Part shown: positions 8,502 to 16,351 of the stretch, one piece after another
How the letters are laid out: each line of letters opens with the position of its first letter
How positions within the stretch are numbered: the first letter of the stretch is position 1
Source of the DNA: JBGMEA01 sp041447245
GTDB taxonomy: Bacteria > Bacillota > Clostridia > Eubacteriales > Anaerofustaceae
Assembly: GCA_041447245.1 (NCBI GenBank)
Contig: JBGMEA010000012.1
Span: forward strand, 62,001 to 126,000
Length of the DNA: 64,000 bases
Direction: 5' to 3'
The notes under the pieces: model-generated
Seen by the model: only the letters and a program-made list of their open reading frames with translations
Databases searched by the model: none
Told to the model about the DNA's origin: nothing
Made by a program: the position numbers and the translations under genes

Positions 8502-9647
8502 TCAGTTGTTGAGCTCTGATACAGAATGCCGTCGGCTCATTTTATCCTGATACATCAACTGATCGGTGAGGCGAACCAGATCATCCACATGGTAAGATGC
8601 GGAGTGATCGATGTACACAATCCCATAGCTGAGAGAAGTTCTGTATGGTCGGTTATAAGAATACTCCGACAGAATCTGATCGATCCTTTTAATATAGGAA
8701 TGGCCGATCTCATCGGCAGATTCGAGGATGACAAAAAATTCATCTCCGCCGAATCGGCAGACAAAGTCCTCGAAATTGGCACTGGAAAGAAGGATTCTGG
8801 AAACGTCTTTCAATACGGTATCTCCGACGCTGTGGCCGTAAATGTCGTTGATCTTTTTAAAATCGTTCACATCAATCATGATGGCAGTGAACGGTTCCTG
8901 CGATTTTAATTTGTATTGAAGCCGATTTTCCATCTGTATGCGAGAGTTTAACAGGGTCAGCGGATCCTTCAGCAGTTCGTTTCGTTCCATCAGAAGAAAG
9001 CTGATGAAGATTGCCAGTGTGTAGGCCGGAATGCTCAAGGATAAACCGTAAAACAGCATTTGCAGCGCGACTCCTGTGATGGGGAGCATCGTCAGAATTA
9101 AAATGGACTGAGTAATCCGACCCGTAATCATCTGTTTGTTACGGAAAAAAGTCAGGACGATGACTGCAACAAACAAAAAGGTGAGTCCGTTTTCGATATA
9201 AGCTGCAATGCCGCGATGATAGATATTGGCGGAATCAATGCGAAAAAGAAATCCGTCAAAAAACAGATTGCAGATCACAAATGCGATGCCGAGATATACC
9301 GGAGCCAGATAAAGAAAAAATTTCTTTTTATTTTTTTCTTCGGAAAAAGAGATCATATAGTCCAGATAACGAAGTCCGAATGCTGCGGGCAGGGTGTTGA
9401 AGGAGAAAAAAAGAACGTTGCTCAGATAGTGTAACGGTCTCAAGGAAGCGTGATCGGGAACGGCGATTGTCCATGCAAACGCTTCGAGGAATCCAACCAA
9501 TATTGTGGATAGGATGAGCCATTGAAAGAGCACTGTCGAGTGGCTTTGATATGATTTTTGTTTATATAGGAATACATACATAATTGCATTGATGAGAATG
9601 CTGAATATCAGCAATTCGCTGTATTCGATATTGTTGATATGAAACAT
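8502..9647 (-). CDS. Membrane-bound diguanylate cyclase (GGDEF domain)
   Basis: A 381-residue protein. Roughly the first 195 residues hold six or seven hydrophobic helices, forming a membrane sensor module. The C-terminal part is a GGDEF domain with the intact active-site motif RFGGDEF near residue 300, so it should make cyclic di-GMP from two GTP. The inhibitory RxxD site that normally lies just before is replaced by NFED (N in place of R), so product inhibition through that site is unlikely. The frame opens at 9671, but the ATG at 9647 has AGGGGA seven nt upstream and is taken as the start. It is a single gene with its own terminator. Cyclic di-GMP could act on the flagella or the glycosyltransferase cluster in this window, but nothing in the sequence shows this. 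Confidence 0.9.
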   Translation of the reverse strand: MFHINNIEYSELLIFSILINAIMYVFLYKQKSYQSHSTVLFQWLILSTILVGFLEAFAWTIAVPDHASLRPLHYLSNVLFFSFNTLPAAFGLRYLDYMISFSEEKNKKKFFLYLAPVYLGIAFVICNLFFDGFLFRIDSANIYHRGIAAYIENGLTFLFVAVIVLTFFRNKQMITGRITQSILILTMLPITGVALQMLFYGLSLSIPAYTLAIFISFLLMERNELLKDPLTLLNSRIQMENRLQYKLKSQEPFTAIMIDVNDFKKINDIYGHSVGDTVLKDVSRILLSSANFEDFVCRFGGDEFFVILESADEIGHSYIKRIDQILSEYSYNRPYRTSLSYGIVYIDHSASYHVDDLVRLTDQLMYQDKMSRRHSVSELNN

Positions 9648-10062
9648 TTGTAATCCCCTAACCGTCCGCATATCTTCTTCGCCGCAGTAAACACAGCTGT
9701 ATTTTTAAATAGTTTAACATAAATACAAAGAAAATGGTATGGGAGATTGCGTTGTATCGATACATTGTGGCGGATTTGTCTGATGAAGTACCTTTGATTC
9801 TGTTGTGGAGCTTGATAGATTGAGAGAAATGGGCAATAAAAAACCGCAGGAATTCTGTTTTCCCCACGGATTATTGTAATTGATAGGGTGGAGATTAACG
9901 CGCGAAATCCGAACATGTTTTCCTCATCAGTGGGATGTTAGCGCTGCTTCTGAGTTTGCAAAAACCTTGATGCATTTTTAGATAATATGCAAGAGTCTCA
10001 CACGGTGCAGAGAAGCTTTGTGCCATATCCGCTTTGTTGTGCATCTTCGTACGACATAGCCA
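9648..10062. other. Intergenic stretch, no feature seen
   Basis: About 415 nt between the diguanylate cyclase and the next minus-strand gene. It is AT-rich near 9700 and presumably holds the cyclase promoter, but no well-spaced -35/-10 pair could be picked out with confidence. Confidence 0.5.
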
Positions 10063-10635
10063 TTACGGGTCTTGTGGGTCTGCCATGGAAATGTGAATAT
10101 TTAGATTGTCCATTTCACAGAAAAGATTGTGAAGACCTTTTCGCGAAAAAGGCTTTGTGTTTATAATCATTATCTCTCCACTCTTCAGTGCTATTACTAC
10201 TTCATCGGCGTGGCTAACTGCGAAGCGGATTTCGGAGGAATATCTGCCGGTTTTGAACTGCTTGTAAAATTTGTTTAGGTTTCTTACCTGACTCTCAGTA
10301 AGGTGTTGATGAAGAAATTTTTCATCTCCAATTAAAACGGATGAAATATCTGATAAAAGTATATTACTTTGTACAGTCTGATAAGAACCACGAATGGGAT
10401 ATTGAAACTTGATATGGTCATCATAAACGGTAACTTTACTAATTAAAATGTAATAACAACTATAACTCAATATTGCAATCTGCAAAATACAGCCACCTAT
10501 CATAGCGATGTCACCACAGCGAAGGCCATCGAAAAGCTGAGCTTCACAAGCGATATTAACAGAAAGAACAGCTATAATGACAAGTAGCATAATGATTAAT
10601 GAAAATCCTCCTGTTCTTAATTCAAAGCGTTTCAC
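10063..10635 (-). CDS. Hypothetical protein with two N-terminal membrane helices
   Basis: A 190-residue protein that I do not recognise. Residues about 10-29 and 42-66 are hydrophobic and look like a membrane hairpin. The remaining 120 residues are soluble with alternating hydrophobic strands (KVTVYDDHIKFQYP, EVVIALKSGEIMIINTKP), which recalls bacterial PH-like domains fused to membrane anchors. The start is a GTG at 10635 with AGGGGAT upstream at a rather long distance. It has no obvious operon partner; a tRNA gene follows upstream on the same strand. Confidence 0.6.
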   Translation of the reverse strand: MKRFELRTGGFSLIIMLLVIIAVLSVNIACEAQLFDGLRCGDIAMIGGCILQIAILSYSCYYILISKVTVYDDHIKFQYPIRGSYQTVQSNILLSDISSVLIGDEKFLHQHLTESQVRNLNKFYKQFKTGRYSSEIRFAVSHADEVVIALKSGEIMIINTKPFSRKGLHNLFCEMDNLNIHISMADPQDP

Positions 10636-10846
10636 CGACTAATTCATCCCCTAATAATTAAAATAAATTTTCTTTATGCTATATCATAATACTCACATTA
10701 TAGGCGTTCAATCGATTTGTAATTCTCGCGCTGCAATAGAGTGAATTAATATTAGTTTGTCCTCGATGAAAATCGCTGCATTTCGGTTGCCCCTCCTTTT
10801 TTCTTTGATCCGTTCTTTTTCAATTCTCGCTCTGTAATCAGCAGCA

Positions 10847-10885
10847 TAAAAAAAAGCGTATATTCCAGTTTATAGAATATACGCT
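10847..10885 (-). terminator. Terminator after tRNA-Gly
   Basis: An 11-bp stem AGCGTATATTC/GAATATACGCT is followed on the minus strand by eight or nine T. It lies just downstream of the tRNA-Gly gene. Confidence 0.85.
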
Positions 10886-10901
10886 ACGCTATTTTTTTCC
10901 A

Positions 10902-10977
10902 TGGTGGAGATAAGGGGACTCGAACCCCTGACCTTCTGACTGCCAGTCAGACGCGCTCCCAGCTGCGCTATACCCCC
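10902..10977 (-). tRNA. tRNA-Gly (anticodon GCC)
   Basis: A complete 76-nt cloverleaf including an encoded CCA end. The acceptor stem is GGGGGTA/TATCTCC with two G-U pairs, the anticodon stem TCTGA/TCAGA encloses loop CTGCCAG (anticodon GCC), and the T stem is AGGGG/CCCCT with TTCGAGT. A strong terminator follows. Confidence 0.97.
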
Positions 10978-11051
10978 ACACAGTAAATCAATAGTAGCAT
11001 AATTTGTTTTGATTTTCAACTGTGACTTGCCGAAGGAATCCCAATTCCGTG

Positions 11052-11077
11052 AAAAAAGCCCCGAGTAATCGGAGCTT
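11052..11077 (-). terminator. Terminator of the zinc-ribbon gene run
   Basis: Stem AAGCTCCGA/TCGGGGCTT (one G-U pair) followed on the minus strand by TTTTTTC, about 30 nt after the stop of the 245-residue zinc-ribbon protein gene. Confidence 0.8.
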
Positions 11078-11105
11078 TTGTTATTTCGGATTGATCAGGA
11101 AACAA

Positions 11106-11843
11106 TCAGTGGCAGTAAGGATCCGCGATATAACCGTAATAGATAGCAAGATTGGTGTTCATCGCGTAATAAGAAGATGCCTGCTGGAAATCAGCGCAAT
11201 CGTAAGTGTGATAGTAAATATCATCCCCGTCAAGTACAAACACGATGTTCGTATCCAGAAAATCTGCTTTTTCCTGATATTCGGCTACCTGGCTCGAGAG
11301 TGTGGAAATCGTGTTTTCATCATCATCTATTGCTGTATAAGCATCATTTAATTTGATTCCCTGGACAACGACTACGACTGCCAGAATCAATGCGACGACC
11401 CCTGCGGCGATCAGTCCGATCAGCATTCCGTTAATCGAAGAATATGGTTTTCCGCAATTTGTGCAGCGATTGGTCATGGGATCAATTTTCCCTCCGCAAG
11501 TTTTGCAGGATTTCGGAGGCTTTGTGTTTGTGACATAGCGCGGTTGCTGCGGTTCTTGCGGCTGCTGATAGCTTTGTGAGCTTGGAGGAATGGGCGGGAT
11601 GGGCGGAGCTCCGGCTCCCGATGATTGCGTATCGGGTATCGGAGGAATTGCCGCTGTCGGTTCCTGCGGCGGGGTATTATTGTCGGGTTGAGTGGCGAAA
11701 TCTGAGTTTTGATCGATCGGTGGTTGAGGGGGAATGGCATCCGGAGTTAAATCGGACACGGTTTTCAATTCGACTTTTGAGCCGCAGGCTGTGCAGAATT
11801 TGCTGTTATCCGGTATTTCATGGTTGCAATTCGGACATTTCAT
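11106..11843 (-). CDS. Zinc-ribbon membrane protein with proline-rich linker
   Basis: A 245-residue protein. The N-terminal zinc ribbon has CPNC at residues 3-6 and CTAC at 17-20. A long proline/glutamine-rich linker follows (about residues 35-105), then a second zinc ribbon (CKTCGG and CTNCG, about 113-130), one strong membrane helix (about 137-163), and an outside or inside tail of some 80 residues with two cysteines. An AAGGAGA precedes the ATG by 8 nt. It is the last gene of a three-gene minus-strand run. The function is unknown; zinc-ribbon/single-helix proteins of this sort are common in Clostridia without assigned role. Confidence 0.75.
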   Translation of the reverse strand: MKCPNCNHEIPDNSKFCTACGSKVELKTVSDLTPDAIPPQPPIDQNSDFATQPDNNTPPQEPTAAIPPIPDTQSSGAGAPPIPPIPPSSQSYQQPQEPQQPRYVTNTKPPKSCKTCGGKIDPMTNRCTNCGKPYSSINGMLIGLIAAGVVALILAVVVVVQGIKLNDAYTAIDDDENTISTLSSQVAEYQEKADFLDTNIVFVLDGDDIYYHTYDCADFQQASSYYAMNTNLAIYYGYIADPYCH

Positions 11844-11911
11844 AGAGTTTTCTCCTTTATTCCTTTGCTTTATTACTGATGAATGAATTCATTCATGTAG
11901 TCAGATCGGGA

Positions 11912-12478
11912 TCAATTGTGCGGAATCCGATTTCGGATATAGGCTGCCGCTGCGCTGAAATTTTCGGGAGTGCAGAATACAGCCGCAGATTCTCCGAATC
12001 CGCCTTTGACATAGACGGTGAAGTGTGTGGGGTCACAGTTTATTTTTCGGACGGATTTCCATTTTATGAAGGTTTCCTGTCGGCTTTCCGCCAAAGCGCC
12101 TGCACCTGCCACGGTCGGTTTTCCGGAAGCCAGACCTCCCCAGAATGCGAGCGTATTGATGAGATGATTTCTTTTGCGCTGATCCGGGTGCCATCCGGAA
12201 GAAATTCCTTTTTCATTCAGAAAAAACACCAAGTGAAATTTTCCCCCATAGACGATGAGCAGCAAAAGCGCAGTCAGAACGAGCAGCAAGCCGATAAGAC
12301 CGAGCGCATACAGAGTATATCGCCATTGTCCCTCTTTCGTAACAAGAATCAGAACCAGCGCCAAAATGCCGAACGGCAGTCCGATTGCAAGTCCGAGTTG
12401 TCTGCGTATCAGACGGTTGCGGAAAATCGGAACGCGGATATCCCATTCCATTGACGGTTGTTCGATCGTCTGTGTCAT
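11912..12478 (-). CDS. Hypothetical membrane protein
   Basis: A 188-residue protein with two adjacent hydrophobic helices at about residues 29-47 and 55-77 and a soluble C-terminal region of about 100 residues (FHLVFFLNEKGI, FIKWKSVRKINCDPTHFTVYV) that resembles PH-like membrane-associated domains. The family is not recognised. GGAGA lies 7 nt before the ATG. It sits 15 nt after one zinc-ribbon gene and 68 nt before another, so the three are probably cotranscribed. Confidence 0.65.
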   Translation of the reverse strand: MTQTIEQPSMEWDIRVPIFRNRLIRRQLGLAIGLPFGILALVLILVTKEGQWRYTLYALGLIGLLLVLTALLLLIVYGGKFHLVFFLNEKGISSGWHPDQRKRNHLINTLAFWGGLASGKPTVAGAGALAESRQETFIKWKSVRKINCDPTHFTVYVKGGFGESAAVFCTPENFSAAAAYIRNRIPHN

Positions 12479-12493
12479 GATTTTCTCCGTTCA

Positions 12494-13132
12494 TTATTTT
12501 AACAGAGGACAGCCGCAGTAAGGGCAATAGGTGTCATAGACATCGCACAATGCGGAGCATGCCGAGCAAAAGAGCGCGGAATCCTGTGTTTTATCATATT
12601 TTTCATACGTATTGAGCCCTGCATGATGGCGAACCGCATCCCCGACGCGATAAGATGCATACATCGTGTCGTCGTCTTCCGCGGACAGCAGATGCTCTTT
12701 TCCGTTTGGTTGGTTGATGCATACAATATATTCCAAACGTGTGCCGTTATCCGTTCGCTTTTTCCGAATGGATTTCTCAGTGACGGTTCCGTCCCATGTT
12801 GCGGATCGTTTTCTGCCTCGGCTCTGAAAAAATGCGATCAGCAAGAACATGCTGCCGATGCCGACCCCGATCAGCAGTGCCTGCGGATTGTCCATTTCAT
12901 CGCTGAACGCGCCGTAAAGCGTGAATCCGACAAAGGCAATGACTGCGAGAATGCCAGCAAAAAGAAACGACCATTGATCGGAGTGGCGGATATATGCCGC
13001 AAAACGTGCGTCCCTGATCCGTTCGGAGTAGCCGATTTTCGGCAGTGCAGGCGGAGGAGTGTCTGCGGGACATCGGTGATTCGCATCGCCGTTGATTCGT
13101 GCGCCGCAGTGTCTGCAATAAAATTCGATCAT
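12494..13132 (-). CDS. Membrane protein with N- and C-terminal zinc-ribbon motifs
   Basis: A 212-residue protein. It begins with YCRHCGARI and a further HRC (probable zinc ribbon), has two hydrophobic helices at about residues 54-72 and 85-102, and ends with a cysteine-rich zinc ribbon (CSACSALC and CPYCGCP, about 188-208). Function unknown. It is the first gene of the three-gene zinc-ribbon run. The start at 13132 has no clear ribosome binding site, so a nearby alternative cannot be excluded. Confidence 0.65.
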   Translation of the reverse strand: MIEFYCRHCGARINGDANHRCPADTPPPALPKIGYSERIRDARFAAYIRHSDQWSFLFAGILAVIAFVGFTLYGAFSDEMDNPQALLIGVGIGSMFLLIAFFQSRGRKRSATWDGTVTEKSIRKKRTDNGTRLEYIVCINQPNGKEHLLSAEDDDTMYASYRVGDAVRHHAGLNTYEKYDKTQDSALFCSACSALCDVYDTYCPYCGCPLLK

Positions 13133-13442
13133 AATTTATTGTAACATTTGAATGATGCGTTTTCAATCGGAATTTAAGGAGGGGGTTCCCTAATGGTAAA
13201 AAGTGACGAGTCGAGGGCATATTTGGAAATCAATTATTAGGGATAACTGACGGATTTGTGCCGAACTTATCTGGTTGGATTTGTTTGATAGGAGATTGGG
13301 GAATTGCTGAAAAATGAAATATATAGGTTCAATGGTTCAAAGTGTTATTGACATAAATTTTTCCGCAATGCTGCGGAGTTATTTTTCGTTTCGGTTAAAA
13401 TGAGTGTGATTTTTTAATTGATTGAAATACAATAAGCAATAC
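13133..13442. other. Intergenic stretch with a small plus-strand hairpin
   Basis: No gene supported. A 14-codon open frame at 13193 follows an AAGGAGG but is too short to judge. A 6-bp hairpin TCCGCA/TGCGGA at 13362-13377 is followed by GTTATTTTT on the plus strand and may be a weak terminator or chance. Confidence 0.35.
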
Positions 13443-13468
13443 AAAAAAAAGCCGATACAAATCGGCTT
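13443..13468 (-). terminator. Terminator after tRNA-Arg
   Basis: An 8-bp stem AAGCCGAT/ATCGGCTT followed by a run of T on the minus strand, 14 nt after the tRNA end. Confidence 0.85.
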
Positions 13469-13481
13469 AAATTCGAAAAAA

Positions 13482-13558
13482 TGGTACGCCCTGCGGGACT
13501 TGAACCCACGACCTCCCGGTTCGTAGCCGGACGCTCTATCCAACTGAGCTAAGGACGC
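13482..13558 (-). tRNA. tRNA-Arg (anticodon ACG)
   Basis: A complete 77-nt cloverleaf with encoded CCA. The acceptor stem is GCGTCCT/AGGGCGT, the anticodon stem TCCGG/CCGGG encloses CTACGAA (anticodon ACG, read after A34-to-inosine editing), and the T arm has GTGGG/TTCAAGT/CCCGC. An open frame across this stretch is only the antisense reading of the tRNA. Confidence 0.97.
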
Positions 13559-13647
13559 ACAATGTTGCTGATATAGTATATCATAACCCAAAAGGAAATA
13601 ACAGTGTTTCTTTTTTAAAATCGATAAAAATTCACCCGGCAGAGCCG

Positions 13648-14436
13648 CTATTTGTCAATCGGAATGATAATGCGCACTTCCACCCGGTCATCAAATTGTT
13701 CTTCTTTGTAGTTTGCATCGATCCCTGTTTTCAGAATGGTGTCATAGGCTTGTTTGATGGTGTTTGTGTATACTTTGTAGTTGAAAACATTTTTGATGTT
13801 TTTGCGGTTGGAGTTCATCAGAACTTCCGCTTTCAGCCGCTCGACCAGTTCTTCCGTCTGGCGTACATTCAGATCCCGCTTGATGATCGATTCGATCGCA
13901 CGGATTCGGATTGCCGTATCGGGTACCTGTAAGAGCGCACGGGCATGGCGTTCGGACAGATTGTTTTTGATAAGAAGGTCGATTACTTCCGGACCCAGTT
14001 TCAAAATGCGCATTTTATTGGAAATGGTGGATTGCTTTTTGCCGACTTTTTCCGCAAGCTGCTGCTGCGTAAAGCTGTACTTTTCAATCAGCTGCATGTA
14101 GGCTTTGGCTTCTTCGACATAATTCAGATCTTCGCGCTGAATATTTTCGACGAGCGCCATGACTTCCATATCTTCTTTTTCCGCCCGGATCAGAACACAG
14201 GGGACTTTTGTCAGCCCTGCAAGGATGGAAGCCCGAAGGCGCCGTTCTCCGCTGATCAGATCGTACTTTCCGTCTTCGCGTTCGCGTATGCTCAATGGCT
14301 GGATGATGCCGACGCTTTTGATGGATTCGGACAGCTCCGAAATGGCGTCATCGTCAAAATACTGACGAGGCTGGTTCTTATTCGGAATAATCAGTTCTAC
14401 GGGAATCAAGCGCAATTCTTTGGACATTTTAGCCAT
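13648..14436 (-). CDS. noc: ParB/Noc-family nucleoid occlusion protein
   Basis: A 262-residue ParB-superfamily protein with the N-terminal CTP-binding motifs GERRLRAS (residues 63-70) and ENIQRED (97-103), followed by a helix-turn-helix (about 122-147) and a C-terminal dimerisation region. Relatives bind specific DNA sites and spread as CTP-dependent clamps. Noc keeps the division ring off the nucleoid; ParB/Spo0J segregates the origin. The position right after mnmG, and the lack of a parA next door, favour Noc. AAGGAGA lies 8 nt before the ATG, and only 3 nt separate it from the mnmG stop. The usual rsmG between mnmG and noc is absent. Confidence 0.85.
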   Translation of the reverse strand: MAKMSKELRLIPVELIIPNKNQPRQYFDDDAISELSESIKSVGIIQPLSIREREDGKYDLISGERRLRASILAGLTKVPCVLIRAEKEDMEVMALVENIQREDLNYVEEAKAYMQLIEKYSFTQQQLAEKVGKKQSTISNKMRILKLGPEVIDLLIKNNLSERHARALLQVPDTAIRIRAIESIIKRDLNVRQTEELVERLKAEVLMNSNRKNIKNVFNYKVYTNTIKQAYDTILKTGIDANYKEEQFDDRVEVRIIIPIDK

Positions 14437-14439
14437 CGG

Positions 14440-16326
14440 TTATTCTCCTTTTCCGCTTCGCTGTTTTTTGGTCAGTTCGATCAGCAGGACATTGATATCG
14501 GCAGGGGATACGCCTGAAATGCGGCTTGCCTGGCCGAGGTTTCCCGGACGCTGCTTTATCAGCTTCTGCTTTGCTTCGATGCGCAGATTTTTTACCGGTT
14601 CGTAATCAAAATCATCCGGAATCCGTTTGTCTTCCATCTGTCTGAATTTTTCGACCTGCGCGATTTGTTTTTGGATATAATCTTCGTATTTGATCTGAAT
14701 CTGAACCTGCTGTGTGATTTCTTCGGGAAGATCCTGCGGATTCGGATCAAAGCTCCGGATGCCGGCGTAAGTCAATTGCGGTCGTTTGAGCAAATCATAC
14801 AGATTCACAGACCCACACAGCGGAGAGGTGCCGTTCGCTTCCAAGATGCTGTTGACGAATTCCCCGGCCGCCACTTTGGTTTCTCTGAGACGCTGTTTTT
14901 CCGCCTCGACTGCGGCGATTTTTTCTTTCAGCTTTGCGTAGCGCGCTTCGCTGATCATGTGATGCTGATATCCGAGCGGCATCAGACGGATGTCGGCGTT
15001 ATCCTGACGGAGCAGCAGACGATATTCCACGCGGGAAGTCATGATGCGGTAAGGCTCTTTTGTGCCTTTGGTTACGATATCGTCGATCAGAACCCCGATG
15101 TAGCCGTCCGCTCTGCTGAGGATGAGATAATCTTGCTTATCTACATAGTTCGCCGCATTGATTCCTGCAATCAAGCCTTGCGCCGCAGCCTCTTCGTAGC
15201 CGCTGGTGCCGTTGATCTGTCCTGCAGTGAACAGCCCTTTGACGAGTTTGGTTTCCAGAGACAAATTCAATTGGGTCGGTTCAATTGCGTCATATTCGAT
15301 GGCATATGCGGAACGCATAATTTCAATGTGCTCGAATCCTTCGATCGTTCGGAGAAAAGCGAGTTGAACATCTTCCGGGAGAGAAGACGACATGCCCTGC
15401 AGATATACTTCGTCCGTTTCCATTCCTTCCGGTTCGACAAACAGTTGGTGCCGATCTTTATCGGCAAAACGAACCACCTTATCTTCGAAACTGGGGCAAT
15501 AGCGCGGTCCGACTCCTTCGATTTTTCCGCTGTAAAGCGGAGATCGGTGCAAATTTTCACGAATCACGCGGTGCGTGGTTTCATTCGTGTAGCCCAGATA
15601 GCAGGGAATATTCGGATTGGGCAAATCGTGCGAATCGAAAGAAAACGGTACGACCGTTTCGTCTCCGTACTGAATGGTCAATTTCGAAAAATCGATGGAA
15701 CGTTTATTCACCCGAGCGGGAGTTCCGGTCTTCAGTCTGAGAATTTCAAATCCGAGACGGCGGAGCGCATCGCTCAGGTAGGGGGCATCCGAGAGCCCGG
15801 AAGGACCGCCTTCGTAAAACGTGTCTCCGATGATAATGCGACCTTTCAGATAGGTGCCGGACGCAATGACGACCGCTTTGGTTCGGTAGATGCAACCGGT
15901 CTGGGTGACGACGCCGGAAACAGTGCCGTCTTCCACGATCAGATCGACTGCCTGCTGCTGTTTCAGAAACAGATTCGGGGTCTGTTCGATGGTTCGCTTC
16001 ATTTCGGTGTGGTATTTTTGTTTGTCAGCCTGCGCGCGCAGCGAATAGACAGCTGCGCCTTTGGCCGTATTGAGCATCTTGGACTGGATGAATGTTTTAT
16101 CGATATTTTTTGCCATTTCTCCGCCGAGCGCGTCGATTTCACGCACCAAATGCCCCTTGCCCGTTCCTCCGATGGAGGGATTGCAGGGCATTAATGCAAG
16201 CGAATCGAGATGCAGCGTGAGCAGGAGCGTCTGTTTGTTTCTTCGGGCGGATGCAAGTGCGGCTTCGCAGCCCGCATGCCCTGCGCCGATGACGACGACG
16301 TCGTAGGAACCGGCTTCATATTCCAT
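14440..16326 (-). CDS. mnmG: tRNA uridine-5-carboxymethylaminomethyl modification enzyme MnmG
   Basis: A 628-residue FAD protein of normal length. The dinucleotide-binding motif GAGHAGCEAA lies at residues 14-23, and the family signatures CNPSIGGTGKGHL and QINGTSGYEEAAAQG are present. With MnmE it makes the 5-(carboxymethyl)aminomethyl modification at wobble uridine 34 of several tRNAs in the cytoplasm. It lies 25 nt after mnmE and 3 nt before noc, so the three form one operon in transcription order mnmE-mnmG-noc. Confidence 0.97.
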   Translation of the reverse strand: MEYEAGSYDVVVIGAGHAGCEAALASARRNKQTLLLTLHLDSLALMPCNPSIGGTGKGHLVREIDALGGEMAKNIDKTFIQSKMLNTAKGAAVYSLRAQADKQKYHTEMKRTIEQTPNLFLKQQQAVDLIVEDGTVSGVVTQTGCIYRTKAVVIASGTYLKGRIIIGDTFYEGGPSGLSDAPYLSDALRRLGFEILRLKTGTPARVNKRSIDFSKLTIQYGDETVVPFSFDSHDLPNPNIPCYLGYTNETTHRVIRENLHRSPLYSGKIEGVGPRYCPSFEDKVVRFADKDRHQLFVEPEGMETDEVYLQGMSSSLPEDVQLAFLRTIEGFEHIEIMRSAYAIEYDAIEPTQLNLSLETKLVKGLFTAGQINGTSGYEEAAAQGLIAGINAANYVDKQDYLILSRADGYIGVLIDDIVTKGTKEPYRIMTSRVEYRLLLRQDNADIRLMPLGYQHHMISEARYAKLKEKIAAVEAEKQRLRETKVAAGEFVNSILEANGTSPLCGSVNLYDLLKRPQLTYAGIRSFDPNPQDLPEEITQQVQIQIKYEDYIQKQIAQVEKFRQMEDKRIPDDFDYEPVKNLRIEAKQKLIKQRPGNLGQASRISGVSPADINVLLIELTKKQRSGKGE

Positions 16327-16351
16327 ATGTTAACTTCCTTTGAATGAGCTG

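Noticed and set aside
13193..13237. 14-codon open frame after AAGGAGG
   Set aside because: Too short and without known counterpart; the ribosome-binding-like string alone is not enough.
13379..13591. 70-codon minus-strand open frame containing AQLDRASGYEPGGRGF
   Set aside because: This is the well-known spurious translation of a tRNA gene; tRNA-Arg occupies the same strand and place.
14665..16194. Long open frame (509 codons) on the plus strand
   Set aside because: It lies wholly antisense to mnmG, whose motifs are fully conserved; the frame has no ribosome binding site and is a shadow of codon bias.
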